Positions 7,269 to 15,098 of a stretch of DNA of 17,029 nt are shown here, piece by piece. Position 1 is the first letter of the stretch. Every line of letters starts with the position of its first letter. Source of the stretch: an uncultured Granulosicoccaceae bacterium (GTDB lineage: Bacteria; Pseudomonadota; Gammaproteobacteria; CALCKW01); contig CALDHJ010000427.1 of assembly GCA_937941555.1 (NCBI GenBank), positions 1-17,029 of the forward strand, read 5' to 3'. The position numbers and the translations under genes are program-made. The notes below the pieces were generated by a model. The model did not search any database and had not been told where the DNA came from. It saw nothing but the letters and a program-made list of their open reading frames with translations.

Positions 7269-8423
7269 TCAGCCCGAGAGTGCCTGGTCGAGGTCGTCGA
7301 TCAGGTCGTCAGCCGATTCGATGCCCACGGACAACCGCAAGAGGTCTGCCGGAATGGGGCTGTCCGGGCCCTCGATGGTGGCACGGTGTTCGATCAGGCT
7401 CTCGACGCCGCCAAGTGAGGTAGCCGGCAGAAACACCTTGCAACGCTTTACTGCAGCCAACGCCGCCTCGCGTCCACCCGCGACACGCAGCGACAACATG
7501 CCACCGTAACCGCCCTGCATCTGCCGGGTCGCAACCGCATGGCCGGGGTGACACGTCAGGCCCGGATAGAGTACGGCACTCACCGCAGCGTGGCCGTCGA
7601 AGTGTTGCGCGATGGCGAGCGCGTTATCGCATGCGGCGCGCACCCGCAGCGACAAAGTGCGCAACCCGCGCTGCAACAGCCAGGCCTCGAAGCTGCCGAG
7701 AATGCTGCCCGTGCGGCCACGCACGGCAACCACGCGCTGCCAGAAGTCATCGGGCTCACGGCACACGGCAACGCCCGCGATCACATCGGAATGGCCATTG
7801 AGGTACTTGGTTGCCGAGTGGAACACCAGATCGGCGCCGAGCAACAGCGGCTGGGTCAGGAGCGGCGTTGCGACCGTCGAGTCAACCACAACCCTGGCAC
7901 CGGCTGCGTGGCCGAGCGCAGCGGCTTGGGCGATATCGACAATGTCCCAGGTGGGGTTGCACGGTGTCTCGATCCACAGCAGCGCGGTCGGCGCCGCGGC
8001 GAGTGTCGCGTCGAGGCTGCCGGGTGTGTTTGCATCGAAAAAGTCGAGCTGCAGACCCCACTCGGCGCAGTAGTCGATCATCCAGGCGCGCAGCCCGTGG
8101 TACATCACCCGCGGCGCCACGACGCGATCACCGGTTTTTAGGGCTTGCACGATGGCTGCGCCCGCGGCCGTGCCGGAGGCGAAGAGGCGCGCATCGGCGC
8201 CACTTTCGAGTGTCGCGATCAGGGACTCGGCTGGCTCCCAGCTCGGCGAATCGTTGCGTGCATAGTCGTATCGCGCGTCACGCAGGGCATAGGTGTGGTC
8301 ACGGGCGAAAGTCGCGCTGGGTTGCCAGGCCGAGACCACGCTGCCGTCGTTGGCATCGGGCGTCATGCCGCCGTGCGCGAGCAGCGTGGCGGCAGACCGG
8401 TCGGGTGTGTCCGTGGGGCGCAT
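7269..8423 (-). CDS. Cys/Met-metabolism PLP enzyme (cystathionine synthase/lyase type)
   Basis: A 384-residue fold-type I PLP enzyme of the trans-sulfuration family (cystathionine gamma-synthase, beta/gamma-lyase, homocysteine-forming sulfhydrylases). Lys206 in HSATKYLNGHSD binds PLP, Asp181 in DSTVATP contacts the pyridine nitrogen, and WIETPCNPTWDI and SLGGVESLIEHRAT are family signatures. The usual YSRxxNPT is YARNDSPS (Tyr54, Arg56), and the loop that is commonly YGGT reads MYHG (Tyr109), so the reaction cannot be fixed between synthase and lyase. The ATG at 8423 is preceded by GAGAG six bases upstream; in-frame sequence further upstream is antisense-frame read-through over the gap and the SDR gene and has no family content. 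It is followed closely by the TauE/SafE gene and lies 110 bases behind the SDR gene. Confidence 0.9.
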   Translation of the reverse strand: MRPTDTPDRSAATLLAHGGMTPDANDGSVVSAWQPSATFARDHTYALRDARYDYARNDSPSWEPAESLIATLESGADARLFASGTAAGAAIVQALKTGDRVVAPRVMYHGLRAWMIDYCAEWGLQLDFFDANTPGSLDATLAAAPTALLWIETPCNPTWDIVDIAQAAALGHAAGARVVVDSTVATPLLTQPLLLGADLVFHSATKYLNGHSDVIAGVAVCREPDDFWQRVVAVRGRTGSILGSFEAWLLQRGLRTLSLRVRAACDNALAIAQHFDGHAAVSAVLYPGLTCHPGHAVATRQMQGGYGGMLSLRVAGGREAALAAVKRCKVFLPATSLGGVESLIEHRATIEGPDSPIPADLLRLSVGIESADDLIDDLDQALSG

Positions 8424-8533
8424 GGCGGTCTCTCGGGGCAGGTTGTCGCGACAGCCGCATGGTACACCAGCGCCGAGCCTGTCCCGTGGTGGTGCCCGTC
8501 GCCGGGTAAAACCGCGTCGCCTGTGGGCGTGCT

Positions 8534-9361
8534 TCAGATACCGACGGGCACGCCGCCGGTCACCGGCAGGTTGGTGCCGGTGATGTATCGCGCTGCGGGT
8601 CCGGCGAGAAACGCCACGGCGTCCGCCACATCCTCCGGGCGGCCGGCGTCGCCAAGCGCTACACCCGCGTAGCGCCGTGCACGCGTCTCGGCGAGGGATT
8701 CGCCTGCCTCGGCGGCGAGCCGCGCATTCGCGGCCAGGTGCATGTCGGTCGCAATGAAGCCCGGGCACACCGTATTGCAGAGAATGCCGTCGCGCCCGAA
8801 CTCGGCCGCGAGCGTTTTCGACAACCCCACCAGCGCGTGTTTCATCGCCGTGTAGGCACCAAAGCCCGGTTCGGCACCGAGGCTGCCGGTCGAGCCGATG
8901 TTGATGATGCGGCCGCCGCCAGCGCGCTGCATACCGGGTATCACGGCCTGCGCCAGGCGCATGGGGCCAAGCAGATTCACCGCGAAGCTCATCTGCCACT
9001 CTTCCGGGGTGGTGTCGAGAAACCAGTCGGAACCCGCGAGGGAACCGGCGTTGTTGACCAAGATGTCGACACCGCCGTGATCTCGCTCGATCGATGCCAG
9101 GCAGCGCGCGATGGCGCCCGCGTCGGTCACGTCGAGCAGATCGGCCACAGCCTGTCCACCGTCCGCCTCGACGGTCGCGACGAGCTGCTCGAGAAGGGCC
9201 CGGCGCGTGACCCGCTCACCTGCGAGCTCGACCTCACCACCGACATCGGTGACCACAACGGTTGCGCCCTGCTCCGCCAGGCGCAGCGCGACCGCGCGTC
9301 CGATGCCCGTCGGCGCGGACGCGCCAGTGACCAGGGCCGTCTTGCCCGAGAGTTCTGTCAT
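8534..9361 (-). CDS. SDR family NAD(P)-dependent oxidoreductase
   Basis: A 275-residue classical short-chain dehydrogenase/reductase. The cofactor loop is TGASAPTGIG (residues 12-21), two residues longer than the usual TGxxxGIG. Asp39 at the end of the second strand suggests NAD rather than NADP. NNAG lies at 103-106, and the catalytic Ser157, Tyr170 and Lys174 are in place (GAYTAMK), followed by the typical CPGFIATDM and a C-terminal ITGTNLPVTGG. It should interconvert an alcohol or hydroxyacyl group and a ketone in the cytoplasm; substrate unknown. The ATG at 9361 has GGAGG six bases upstream. About 170 bases separate it from the DUF1127 gene, whose terminator would isolate it, so the SDR gene probably opens the minus-strand operon. 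Confidence 0.92.
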   Translation of the reverse strand: MTELSGKTALVTGASAPTGIGRAVALRLAEQGATVVVTDVGGEVELAGERVTRRALLEQLVATVEADGGQAVADLLDVTDAGAIARCLASIERDHGGVDILVNNAGSLAGSDWFLDTTPEEWQMSFAVNLLGPMRLAQAVIPGMQRAGGGRIINIGSTGSLGAEPGFGAYTAMKHALVGLSKTLAAEFGRDGILCNTVCPGFIATDMHLAANARLAAEAGESLAETRARRYAGVALGDAGRPEDVADAVAFLAGPAARYITGTNLPVTGGVPVGI

Positions 9362-9388
9362 GCCCCGCCTCCGTATGTGTCAACCGCT

Positions 9389-9400
9389 CACAGCGCTGTG
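9389..9400. promoter_or_regulatory. Perfect 12-bp palindrome upstream of the SDR gene
   Basis: CACAGCGCTGTG is a perfect dyad 28 bases upstream of the SDR start, in the only gap that can hold a promoter for the minus-strand operon. It could be an operator for a dimeric repressor. No regulator can be assigned. Confidence 0.25.
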
Positions 9401-9478
9401 CACGCTGCCTTGTCCGATTCAAGGTGGCGCCACACTGAGCGGTTTGCAACGGTAAGCAGCAGGACTTTTCGCCGGTAC

Positions 9479-9509
9479 AAAAAAAAGCCCGGTCAGTGTG
9501 ACCGGGCTT
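9479..9509 (-). terminator. Strong intrinsic terminator of the DUF1127 gene
   Basis: AAGCCCGGTCA (9485-9495) and TGACCGGGCTT (9499-9509) form a perfect 11-bp stem with a 3-base loop. Read on the minus strand, the stem is followed at once by eight T residues (9486-9479). It lies 33 bases beyond the DUF1127 stop and makes a classical rho-independent terminator. Confidence 0.9.
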
Positions 9510-9542
9510 GCGGGTGTCAGACCGACGGTCGTCGGCTTGCGT

Positions 9543-9758
9543 TCAGGCACGCCAGAACGGTTTGTTGACTTCGCGCATTACATCGCCCGGGTTCAGGCCG
9601 ATGTCTTCCCACATGCGGGCGTCCATGCGAGCGAGTTTGGTGCGCGATGCAGAGCGCTCCATCCAGAGGCCGACGGTGCCGGCGAGACGGCGGACGCCAT
9701 CGTTGAGGCCGGTGTGGGGACGGCCGGTCAATTTGGCCGCGTTGCTCAAAGAGGTCAT
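9543..9758 (-). CDS. DUF1127 domain-containing small protein
   Basis: A 71-residue basic protein ending in a DUF1127 (YjiS-like) domain: RTKLARMDARMWEDIGLNPGDVMREVNKPFW at roughly residues 38-69, with the family's L-x-x-(M/L)-x-x-x-x-L-x-D-I-G-(L/I) helix-turn layout. DUF1127 proteins are short Arg-rich proteins; some bind RNA or affect phosphate and nitrogen responses in alphaproteobacteria, but the role here is unknown. The ATG at 9758 is chosen over an upstream in-frame TTG at 9773 because the GGAG at 9768-9771 is nine bases before the ATG and would lie inside the longer reading. It is a single-gene unit with its own strong terminator, divergent from the MocR-type regulator, so it could be one of its targets. 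Confidence 0.87.
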   Translation of the reverse strand: MTSLSNAAKLTGRPHTGLNDGVRRLAGTVGLWMERSASRTKLARMDARMWEDIGLNPGDVMREVNKPFWRA

Positions 9759-9773
9759 GCTGTTCAACTCCAA

Positions 9774-9952
9774 TACAATGTGATTTCCGGACCCCCTGTA
9801 GAGCGGCGATCCGGCTTGTTTCAGGAGGCTAATCTAGTGCCTGAACTCAACCAAAACAGATACAGATATGGCGAATGTCAACCGTAACAGTTCAAACGCG
9901 CTAGACTAGGCAAAAGACTTCCTGAAATCCCATGAATAGTGCTGAATAAAGC
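9774..9952. promoter_or_regulatory. Divergent promoter region between DUF1127 and MocR genes
   Basis: The 179-base gap is the least GC-rich stretch nearby and must hold both start regions. A perfect TTGACA on the minus strand (9876-9881) could be the -35 of the DUF1127 promoter, but I see no good -10 at standard distance; TAGATT on that strand, nearer the gene, is another -10 candidate. A tandem hexamer ACAGAT-ACAGAT (9856-9867) lies in the middle. MocR-type regulators often bind direct repeats, so this is a candidate operator. Confidence 0.45.
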
Positions 9953-11383
9953 ATGCAAGAAGACGGAAAACACCTCTACGAAAAAGTGGCAGAAGTCGTC
10001 GGAAATATGGTGCAGACCGGCACCTTGCGACCCGGTGACAAAGTGCCGTCCCTGCGCGCACTGAGCCGCAAGCTGAAAGTCAGTGTCGCCACCGTCATGC
10101 AGGCCTACCTGCTGCTCGAGAACCGCGACCTGATCGAGTCGCGCCCGCAGTCCGGTTTCTATGTAAAAGTCAGTCGCGATCGTTTGCCCGCTCCACGTCA
10201 AAAACGCAATCGCTCGCAAACCCCGCGCAAAGTGCAGTTCGGCAACACGGTCGAAACCATTTTCGCCCTCGCCAACCAGTCGGATGTCGTGCCGCTCGGG
10301 GTTGCCAACCCCGCACCGGAACTCCTGCCGCTGCACGCGCTCGGGCGCGCGGTGCGCGAAGTCATGGCCCGCGAGACCGACCACGCAATCAGCTACGACT
10401 TCCCGCCCGGCGTGCCCGAGCTGCGGCGCCAGATCGCGCTGCGAAGCGCTGACATAGGTGTCGACGTCGACGCCGACGAAGTGCTGATCACCAACGGTGC
10501 AACCGAAGGGCTCATGATCGCGCTGCAATCGGTCGCGAAGGCGGGCGACGTGATCGCGGTGGCGGCGCCCGCCTACTTCACCGTGCTGCAGATGATCGAG
10601 AAGCTCGGGATGCTGGTCGTCGAGGTTGAATCCGACCCTGACACCGGTGTCGATCTCGACGCGCTGTCGGACTGGTTCGAGCGACAGCCAATCGCCGCTG
10701 TCGTGGTCTGGGCCAACTTCGCCAACCCGACTGGCGCGCTGATGTCGGACGACAACAAAGCCGCGCTAGTGGCGCTGTGCAACCAGCACGACACACCGCT
10801 GATCGAGGACGATGTCATGGGCGACCTCGCCTTCAACGGCGGGCGGCCACGCAACTGCAAGGCCTTCGACACCCGCGATACGGTGATTACGGTGTCGTCC
10901 TTTTCGAAAACGCTCGCGCCGGGCTTCCGGGTCGGCTGGACCCTCGGCGGGCATTACCACGCAGCCATGATGCAACAGAAGCAGCTCAACAGCTCCGCAA
11001 CCAGCAGCATCACCCAGCTAGCAACGGCCCGTTTTCTCAAGCACGGACACTATGACCGCCACCTGATACGCTTGCGGCGGGCCTATCAGAGCCAGGTGCA
11101 ACAACTGCGCTTCGGCATCGCCGAGCACTTCCCGCCTGGCACGCGGGTGTCGGACCCGAGCGGCGGATTTGTCATGTGGGTCGAGCTGCCCGCGCAAACC
11201 GACTCGCAGCTGGTCTACGAGAAGGCGTTGCGCTCGGGCATCAGCGTGACACCCGGCCTGCTGTTTTCATCCACCGGCCGCTACAACAACTACCTTCGGT
11301 TGTGTGCCGGCCACCCCTGGAGTGACACCATGCAGGACGCGATCAAGACCCTCGGCCGCATCGTCACGCGGCTCGCCCCATGA
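9953..11383 (+). CDS. MocR-type regulator: GntR domain fused to aminotransferase-like domain
   Basis: A 476-residue fusion of the MocR/GabR subfamily. Residues about 5-75 are a GntR winged helix: LYEKVAEVVGNMVQTGTLRPG, then PSLRALSRKLKVS and the recognition helix followed by GFYVK. A basic linker leads to a fold-type I aminotransferase domain with GLANP-like sequence, ITNGATEGL, ANFANPTG, and the PLP lysine Lys319 in VSSFSKTLAPGFRVGW. Such proteins sense an amine, amino acid or PLP itself and activate neighbouring genes. Length is normal. The ATG has no strong Shine-Dalgarno. The stop overlaps the start of the CAP-like lipoprotein gene (ATGA). Given its neighbours, control of the PatB-like lyase and EamA permease genes and of the divergent DUF1127 gene is plausible but inferred. 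Confidence 0.93.
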   Translation: MQEDGKHLYEKVAEVVGNMVQTGTLRPGDKVPSLRALSRKLKVSVATVMQAYLLLENRDLIESRPQSGFYVKVSRDRLPAPRQKRNRSQTPRKVQFGNTVETIFALANQSDVVPLGVANPAPELLPLHALGRAVREVMARETDHAISYDFPPGVPELRRQIALRSADIGVDVDADEVLITNGATEGLMIALQSVAKAGDVIAVAAPAYFTVLQMIEKLGMLVVEVESDPDTGVDLDALSDWFERQPIAAVVVWANFANPTGALMSDDNKAALVALCNQHDTPLIEDDVMGDLAFNGGRPRNCKAFDTRDTVITVSSFSKTLAPGFRVGWTLGGHYHAAMMQQKQLNSSATSSITQLATARFLKHGHYDRHLIRLRRAYQSQVQQLRFGIAEHFPPGTRVSDPSGGFVMWVELPAQTDSQLVYEKALRSGISVTPGLLFSSTGRYNNYLRLCAGHPWSDTMQDAIKTLGRIVTRLAP

Positions 11384-11967
11384 TGCGCCGCCTGCTCGCA
11401 CCGCTCGCCCTGATCGGACTGCTGGTCGGTTGCGATTCCGGCAGCGTCGCCGGCTGCGTCGGGCCATTGTGTTTCGCCGGCAACAACCAGAGCACCTGCG
11501 ATGACACCGGTCAGTGTCTGTGCCCGAGCGCAAGCGCGCTCGACCTCGCACTGCCAGATGCCCTGACCACGCTGCGCGCCAGCGCCCGCAGCTGCGGGTC
11601 GATCAGCGAAGCCAGCGCCTCGAGCCTTGTCTGGGACGCCACTCTCGATGCGGCCGCGACCGCCCACGCCGACGACATGCGGCAATTCGGCTTCACCGAC
11701 CCGACCGGCTCCGACGGGCTCGATGTCAGCAACCGCGTCGCCGCCGAAGCCGCGGCCAGTTTTCGCTATGACACCACGCTGCACCAGCTCGTCACCGACG
11801 GTAAATCCTCGCTCTCGGATGCGCTCGACGCCTGGGTTGCAACCCCCGCCGCCTGCAGCGCGCTGATGTCGCGCGACGTGAGCCACGCAGGGCTGGCCTG
11901 CGCCGGCAACACCAGTGGGCGCGCCAACGTCGTCAACCGCTGGAGCCTCGTGCTGGGCGGAGAGTGA
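11380..11967 (+). CDS. CAP/SCP-like lipoprotein, key residues changed
   Basis: A 195-residue lipoprotein: signal MMRRLLAPLALIGLLVGC with lipobox LVGC, Cys18, and Asp19 at +2, which would favour inner-membrane retention under the E. coli rule. A Cys-rich segment (18, 26, 31, 40, 46, 48) follows. The C-terminal two thirds resemble the CAP/SCP-PR1 domain: WDATLDAAATAHADDM (85-100), then FTDPTGSDG (105-113), NRVAAEA, a DALDAWVATPAACSALM stretch, and a closing HAGLACA. The His of the usual FSHTG is missing (FTDPTG), and the GEN motif is absent, so the standard CAP cavity residues are not all there. The start shares ATGA with the MocR stop; a second ATG at 11383 is possible. No function is known; a periplasmic binding or structural role is a guess. 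Confidence 0.75.
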   Translation: MMRRLLAPLALIGLLVGCDSGSVAGCVGPLCFAGNNQSTCDDTGQCLCPSASALDLALPDALTTLRASARSCGSISEASASSLVWDATLDAAATAHADDMRQFGFTDPTGSDGLDVSNRVAAEAAASFRYDTTLHQLVTDGKSSLSDALDAWVATPAACSALMSRDVSHAGLACAGNTSGRANVVNRWSLVLGGE

Positions 11968-11993
11968 CCTGATAGCATTTACCCTTTGACCTC

Positions 11994-11998
11994 GAGGA
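11994..11998 (+). promoter_or_regulatory. Ribosome-binding site that sets the PatB-like start
   Basis: GAGGA touches the ATG at 11999, far too close to serve it, but lies seven bases (counted from GAGG) before the in-frame GTG at 12005. This favours the GTG as the start. Confidence 0.55.
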
Positions 11999-12004
11999 AT
12001 GTCC

Positions 12005-13165
12005 GTGGACTTTGCCAGCGAAATCAACCGCCGCGACTCAGACAGTGTGAAATGGCGGCTCTACAAAGACCGCGACATCATCCCGCTCTGGGTAGCCGAT
12101 ATGGATTTTGCCGTCGCACCCGAGATCAAGGACGCACTGCAAGCCCGCCTCGACCATGGCGTCTACGGCTACGCTGATGCTACCGAGTCCGTGGTGGAGG
12201 CGACGCTCGGTCACCTCGAGCGCGACTACAACTGGACTGTCGACCCGGATTGGCTGGTCTGGCTGCCGGGAGTCGTGCCGGGCTTGGCAATGGCCTGCCG
12301 AACCTGCAGTGAGCCCGGCGACAAGGTGATTGTCTCGTCGCCGGTCTATTACCCCTTTCTGGTGGTACCCGAGGTCGCCGAACGCACGGTGTGTGACGTG
12401 CCACTCACGCGCGACAACGGCCACTGGCGCTACGACCTCGACGCGCTCGAGGCCGCGGCCCGCGACCCGCGCGCGACCATGATGATCATCTGCTCGCCGC
12501 ACAACCCCGTCGGCCGCTTGTTCTCGCGAGACGAACTCGCCGCCGTGGTCGAGATCGCGCGTCGCCACGGTGTCACGGTTGTCTCCGACGAGATCCACGA
12601 CGGCCTGGTGCTGGAACCCGGCCTGTCGTTTACCCCGACAGCCGTCGCCGCGCCCGAACACGCCGGTGACATGATCACCCTCATGAGCCCGAGCAAGACC
12701 TTCAACCTCGCCGGCCTCAACGCGACCTACGCGGTCATCCCCGATGCCGAGCGCCGCACCACATTCCAGCACCACATGAAGGGACCGGTCATGCGCCCGA
12801 GCCCCTTTGCACTCACGGCAACTGAAGCCGCCTATTCAAAGGGACACGCTTGGCACAACGAGCTGATCGCCACACTGCGGGCCAACCGCGATCGCCTGAT
12901 CGCCGCGGTCAACGCCCTGCCCAGTGTCCACATGGACCCGATCGAGGCGACCTACCTCGGCTGGATCGACGTCAGTGCACTGCGCCTGAACGACGCGCCA
13001 GCGTGGTTTGAAGACAAGGGCCTGGGGTTCTCGCCGGGCGCGCCCTTCGGCGACGATCGATTCGTGCGCTGGAATTTCGGCTGTCCACCGGCCACCCTCG
13101 AACGCGCCATCACCCGCTTTGAAACCGCGGTGTCCGAGCGCGCTCACGAGCTCGGTCTTGGCTGA
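12005..13165 (+). CDS. PatB/MalY-type PLP C-S lyase
   Basis: A 386-residue fold-type I PLP enzyme of the MalY/PatB branch, cystathionine beta-lyases that split C-S bonds of cystathionine and related cysteine conjugates. The N-terminus has the branch signature RRDSDSVKWRLYKDRDIIPLWVADMDF. Lys231 in LMSPSKTFNLAGL binds PLP; further marks are ICSPHNPVGRLFSRDEL, VVSDEIHDGLV and the C-terminal WIDVSAL and RWNFGCP. Length is usual. I start at GTG 12005 rather than ATG 11999 because GAGG is placed correctly only for the GTG, and the family typically begins M-x-F. The gap to the CAP-like gene is 37 bases, and the EamA gene follows after 36. A lyase beside a PLP-type regulator and an exporter suggests turnover of a sulfur amino acid or conjugate, by inference. 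Confidence 0.92.
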   Translation: MDFASEINRRDSDSVKWRLYKDRDIIPLWVADMDFAVAPEIKDALQARLDHGVYGYADATESVVEATLGHLERDYNWTVDPDWLVWLPGVVPGLAMACRTCSEPGDKVIVSSPVYYPFLVVPEVAERTVCDVPLTRDNGHWRYDLDALEAAARDPRATMMIICSPHNPVGRLFSRDELAAVVEIARRHGVTVVSDEIHDGLVLEPGLSFTPTAVAAPEHAGDMITLMSPSKTFNLAGLNATYAVIPDAERRTTFQHHMKGPVMRPSPFALTATEAAYSKGHAWHNELIATLRANRDRLIAAVNALPSVHMDPIEATYLGWIDVSALRLNDAPAWFEDKGLGFSPGAPFGDDRFVRWNFGCPPATLERAITRFETAVSERAHELGLG

Positions 13166-13201
13166 GGACACCCGCCCGACGCCACCTGACAGGGGCACCT
13201 G

Positions 13202-14080
13202 ATGCCGTTGTGGATCGCGTGCACCCTGATGGCTGCTGCGTTGCAGTCGCTGCGCACTGCCGCGCAGAAGCAACTCGCAACCACGCTCTCGCCGATGGGC
13301 GCAACCGCCGCGCGCTACCTGTTCGGCCTGCCCGTCGCCGCAGCCTATCTGCTGGCCGTGTTGTTCGCGCAGGACGCACAGCTACCGGCGCTCAACGGCC
13401 GATTCGTCGGTTATGCCGTCGCCGCCGGGGCCGTGCAGATTTTTGCGACCGCGGCCATGATCGCGGTGTTCTCCAGACGCAATTTCGCGGTCGGCACCGC
13501 CTTCGCCAAAACAGAAGCCCTGCAATCGGCCTTGTTCGGCTTCATCTTCTTCGGTGCGGCACTCGGCGTGCTCGACTGGATCGCCGTCGCCATCGGGGTG
13601 GTTGGTATGTTGGCACTGAGCGCCAACCAGATTGCCGGAGGCAAGTGGCGCAACCCGTCAACCCTCTATGGGCTCGCGAGCGGCGCCGCCTTCGGCTTCA
13701 CCGCACTCTGGCTGCGCGAAGCAAGCCTGTCGCTCGACAGCGGACCGCTGGTCAGCGCCGCAACCACACTCGTCTTCATGGTGGCGGTGCAAAGCGCCAT
13801 GTGCGTGGTCTGGCTTGTCGCCCGCGAGCCGGGCCAGCTTGGCGCACTCGCCTCACTCCACCGCCTGGGCTGGTTTGTCGGCCTTACCAGCGCACTCGGG
13901 TCAGCCGGCTGGTTCACCGCCATGACGCTCGAAAACGTCGCACTGGTCAAAACCGTGGGTCAGATCGAGATCCTCTTCACGCTGGCAATCACACGGCGAT
14001 TTTTCAAGGAGGCAATCAGCCGCGCCGAATACCTCGGCATCGGTCTCGTGGTGTTGAGTGTCGTGCTGGTGGTGCTGTAG
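13202..14080 (+). CDS. EamA/DMT family transporter
   Basis: A 292-residue inner-membrane protein of the EamA (drug/metabolite transporter) family with about ten transmembrane helices in two repeats. The first repeat includes AAQKQL and RYLFGLPVAAAYLL, then FAKTEALQSALFGFIFFG and GVVGMLALS; the second runs from GLASGAAFGFTALWLREASL to GSAGWFTAMTLENVALVKTVGQIEILFT, with the closing EYLGIGLVVLSVVLVVL. Family members export amino acids, cysteine derivatives and other metabolites. An AGGGG-like site precedes the ATG at 13202. It is the last gene of the plus-strand run behind the C-S lyase, so export or uptake of the lyase's substrate or product is likely but unproven. Confidence 0.88.
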   Translation: MPLWIACTLMAAALQSLRTAAQKQLATTLSPMGATAARYLFGLPVAAAYLLAVLFAQDAQLPALNGRFVGYAVAAGAVQIFATAAMIAVFSRRNFAVGTAFAKTEALQSALFGFIFFGAALGVLDWIAVAIGVVGMLALSANQIAGGKWRNPSTLYGLASGAAFGFTALWLREASLSLDSGPLVSAATTLVFMVAVQSAMCVVWLVAREPGQLGALASLHRLGWFVGLTSALGSAGWFTAMTLENVALVKTVGQIEILFTLAITRRFFKEAISRAEYLGIGLVVLSVVLVVL

Positions 14081-14110
14081 TTCGATTCTCAGCGACGCCA
14101 AAACGGCCAC

Positions 14111-14156
14111 CGGCTCGGCCGCGGAGCCGAGGTTGGGTCGGCAGGCTCTCGGCTCC
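14111..14156. repeat. Overlapping alternative hairpins between convergent genes
   Basis: CGGCTC (14111-14116) can pair with GAGCCG (14124-14129); alternatively GGAGCCGAG (14123-14131) can pair with CTCGGCTCC (14148-14156), a perfect 9-bp stem. The two folds share the same arm and exclude each other. They lie in the 81-base gap between the EamA stop and the sulfotransferase stop and may act as a two-way terminator, although no T-run follows. Confidence 0.35.
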
Positions 14157-14161
14157 AGCTG

Positions 14162-15064
14162 TCAGCGGGCAACGGCAGGGCTCAACGCCCTCGCGGACTC
14201 TCGCAACGGCGAGTGGCCAATCGCCCGCCAGAGACCGAGATTCTCGACATCACGTCGTCTCCCACCCGGCACGCCTACCGCCGGCGCGCGATCGCGAAGC
14301 TGCTGATCAAAGCGTTCTTCGAGCCACGCGTAGAGCGCAATATCGAGCTGATTGGCGGCTTCAATACGCTTCTTCATAACCGGATTGAGCACGTTGGACG
14401 CCGGACGCCGCCCACGGTTGATATGAAAGGCGGTCAGGTTGATGCCGAGTGCCAGCCTGAGCGCCAGCAGGGTTTCGTCGTAGCGCTCCTGCAGGCCAAC
14501 GACCGACACGCAGTGTTCAATGTTGCGCTTCGCCGTGTCGAGCGCCGCATCCGGGCAGCGCCCCGGTTCCAAGCCCAGACCACTGAATCGACGCACCATG
14601 CCGTTGTCGAGTTCGGGTGATTGGCACGCGAGGAATTCACCCATGGCGGATGAACCGGCTATCCAGGGCAGGAAGTCGGCAAAAAAATCCGGTGCGATCC
14701 GATCGTCAAACAATGACTGAAACGAACACGCATGTGACTGGCAGTGTTGTCGAAAGCCCCGTCGATACCGCAGAGCATAGTGGTACAACGAGACGATTCG
14801 GTCGACCGGGTTGCGCACGATGGATACGTACACAGTGGGTTTTTCCAGCCACTCGTGCAATCCGAAAGGGAAGTGTCCTGCAAACACGCTGTTATCCGGT
14901 GCAAGCAGGATGCGTTCTATTTCCTCGAGATTGCGGTGTTCGGCTGAGAGATTATACAAGTCCGCCATGCGAAGCCCGTAGTGCTCACACATGCTGGCAA
15001 ACAGCGACATGCCACCCGTTTTGGGGATGTGCATGAATATCAGGGGATTCTCGCGACCAATCAC
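14162..15064 (-). CDS. Sulfotransferase family 2-type protein
   Basis: A 300-residue protein with the two PAPS-binding marks of the sulfotransferase family. The 5'-phosphosulfate loop reads FMHIPKTGGMS (Lys15, Thr16, Gly17-18), and the 3'-phosphate site is VSIVRNPVDRIVSLYHY (Arg84, Ser92). Such enzymes move sulfate from PAPS to a carbohydrate or other hydroxyl; the lack of a signal peptide suggests a cytoplasmic enzyme, for example acting on envelope glycan precursors. The last 45 residues or so (RDRAPAVGVPGGRRRDV onward) are Arg-rich and lack family character. The start is GTG 15064, with AGGA upstream and the family strand beginning at residue 8. It lies downstream of the porin gene, behind three palindromes. 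The acceptor is unknown. Confidence 0.85.
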   Translation of the reverse strand: MIGRENPLIFMHIPKTGGMSLFASMCEHYGLRMADLYNLSAEHRNLEEIERILLAPDNSVFAGHFPFGLHEWLEKPTVYVSIVRNPVDRIVSLYHYALRYRRGFRQHCQSHACSFQSLFDDRIAPDFFADFLPWIAGSSAMGEFLACQSPELDNGMVRRFSGLGLEPGRCPDAALDTAKRNIEHCVSVVGLQERYDETLLALRLALGINLTAFHINRGRRPASNVLNPVMKKRIEAANQLDIALYAWLEERFDQQLRDRAPAVGVPGGRRRDVENLGLWRAIGHSPLRESARALSPAVAR

Positions 15065-15098
15065 TTTCAGTCCTGTGCATCCTGACGGGATACCACGC

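Noticed and set aside
8424..8999. In-frame upstream extension of the Cys/Met PLP enzyme by 192 codons.
   Set aside because: It runs antiphase through the SDR gene, has no domain content, and the family N-terminus and ribosome-binding site agree with ATG 8423.
13210..14379. A 389-codon plus-strand frame overlapping the EamA gene.
   Set aside because: It is Arg/Pro-rich with no hydrophobic or domain pattern; the EamA frame shows ten membrane helices.
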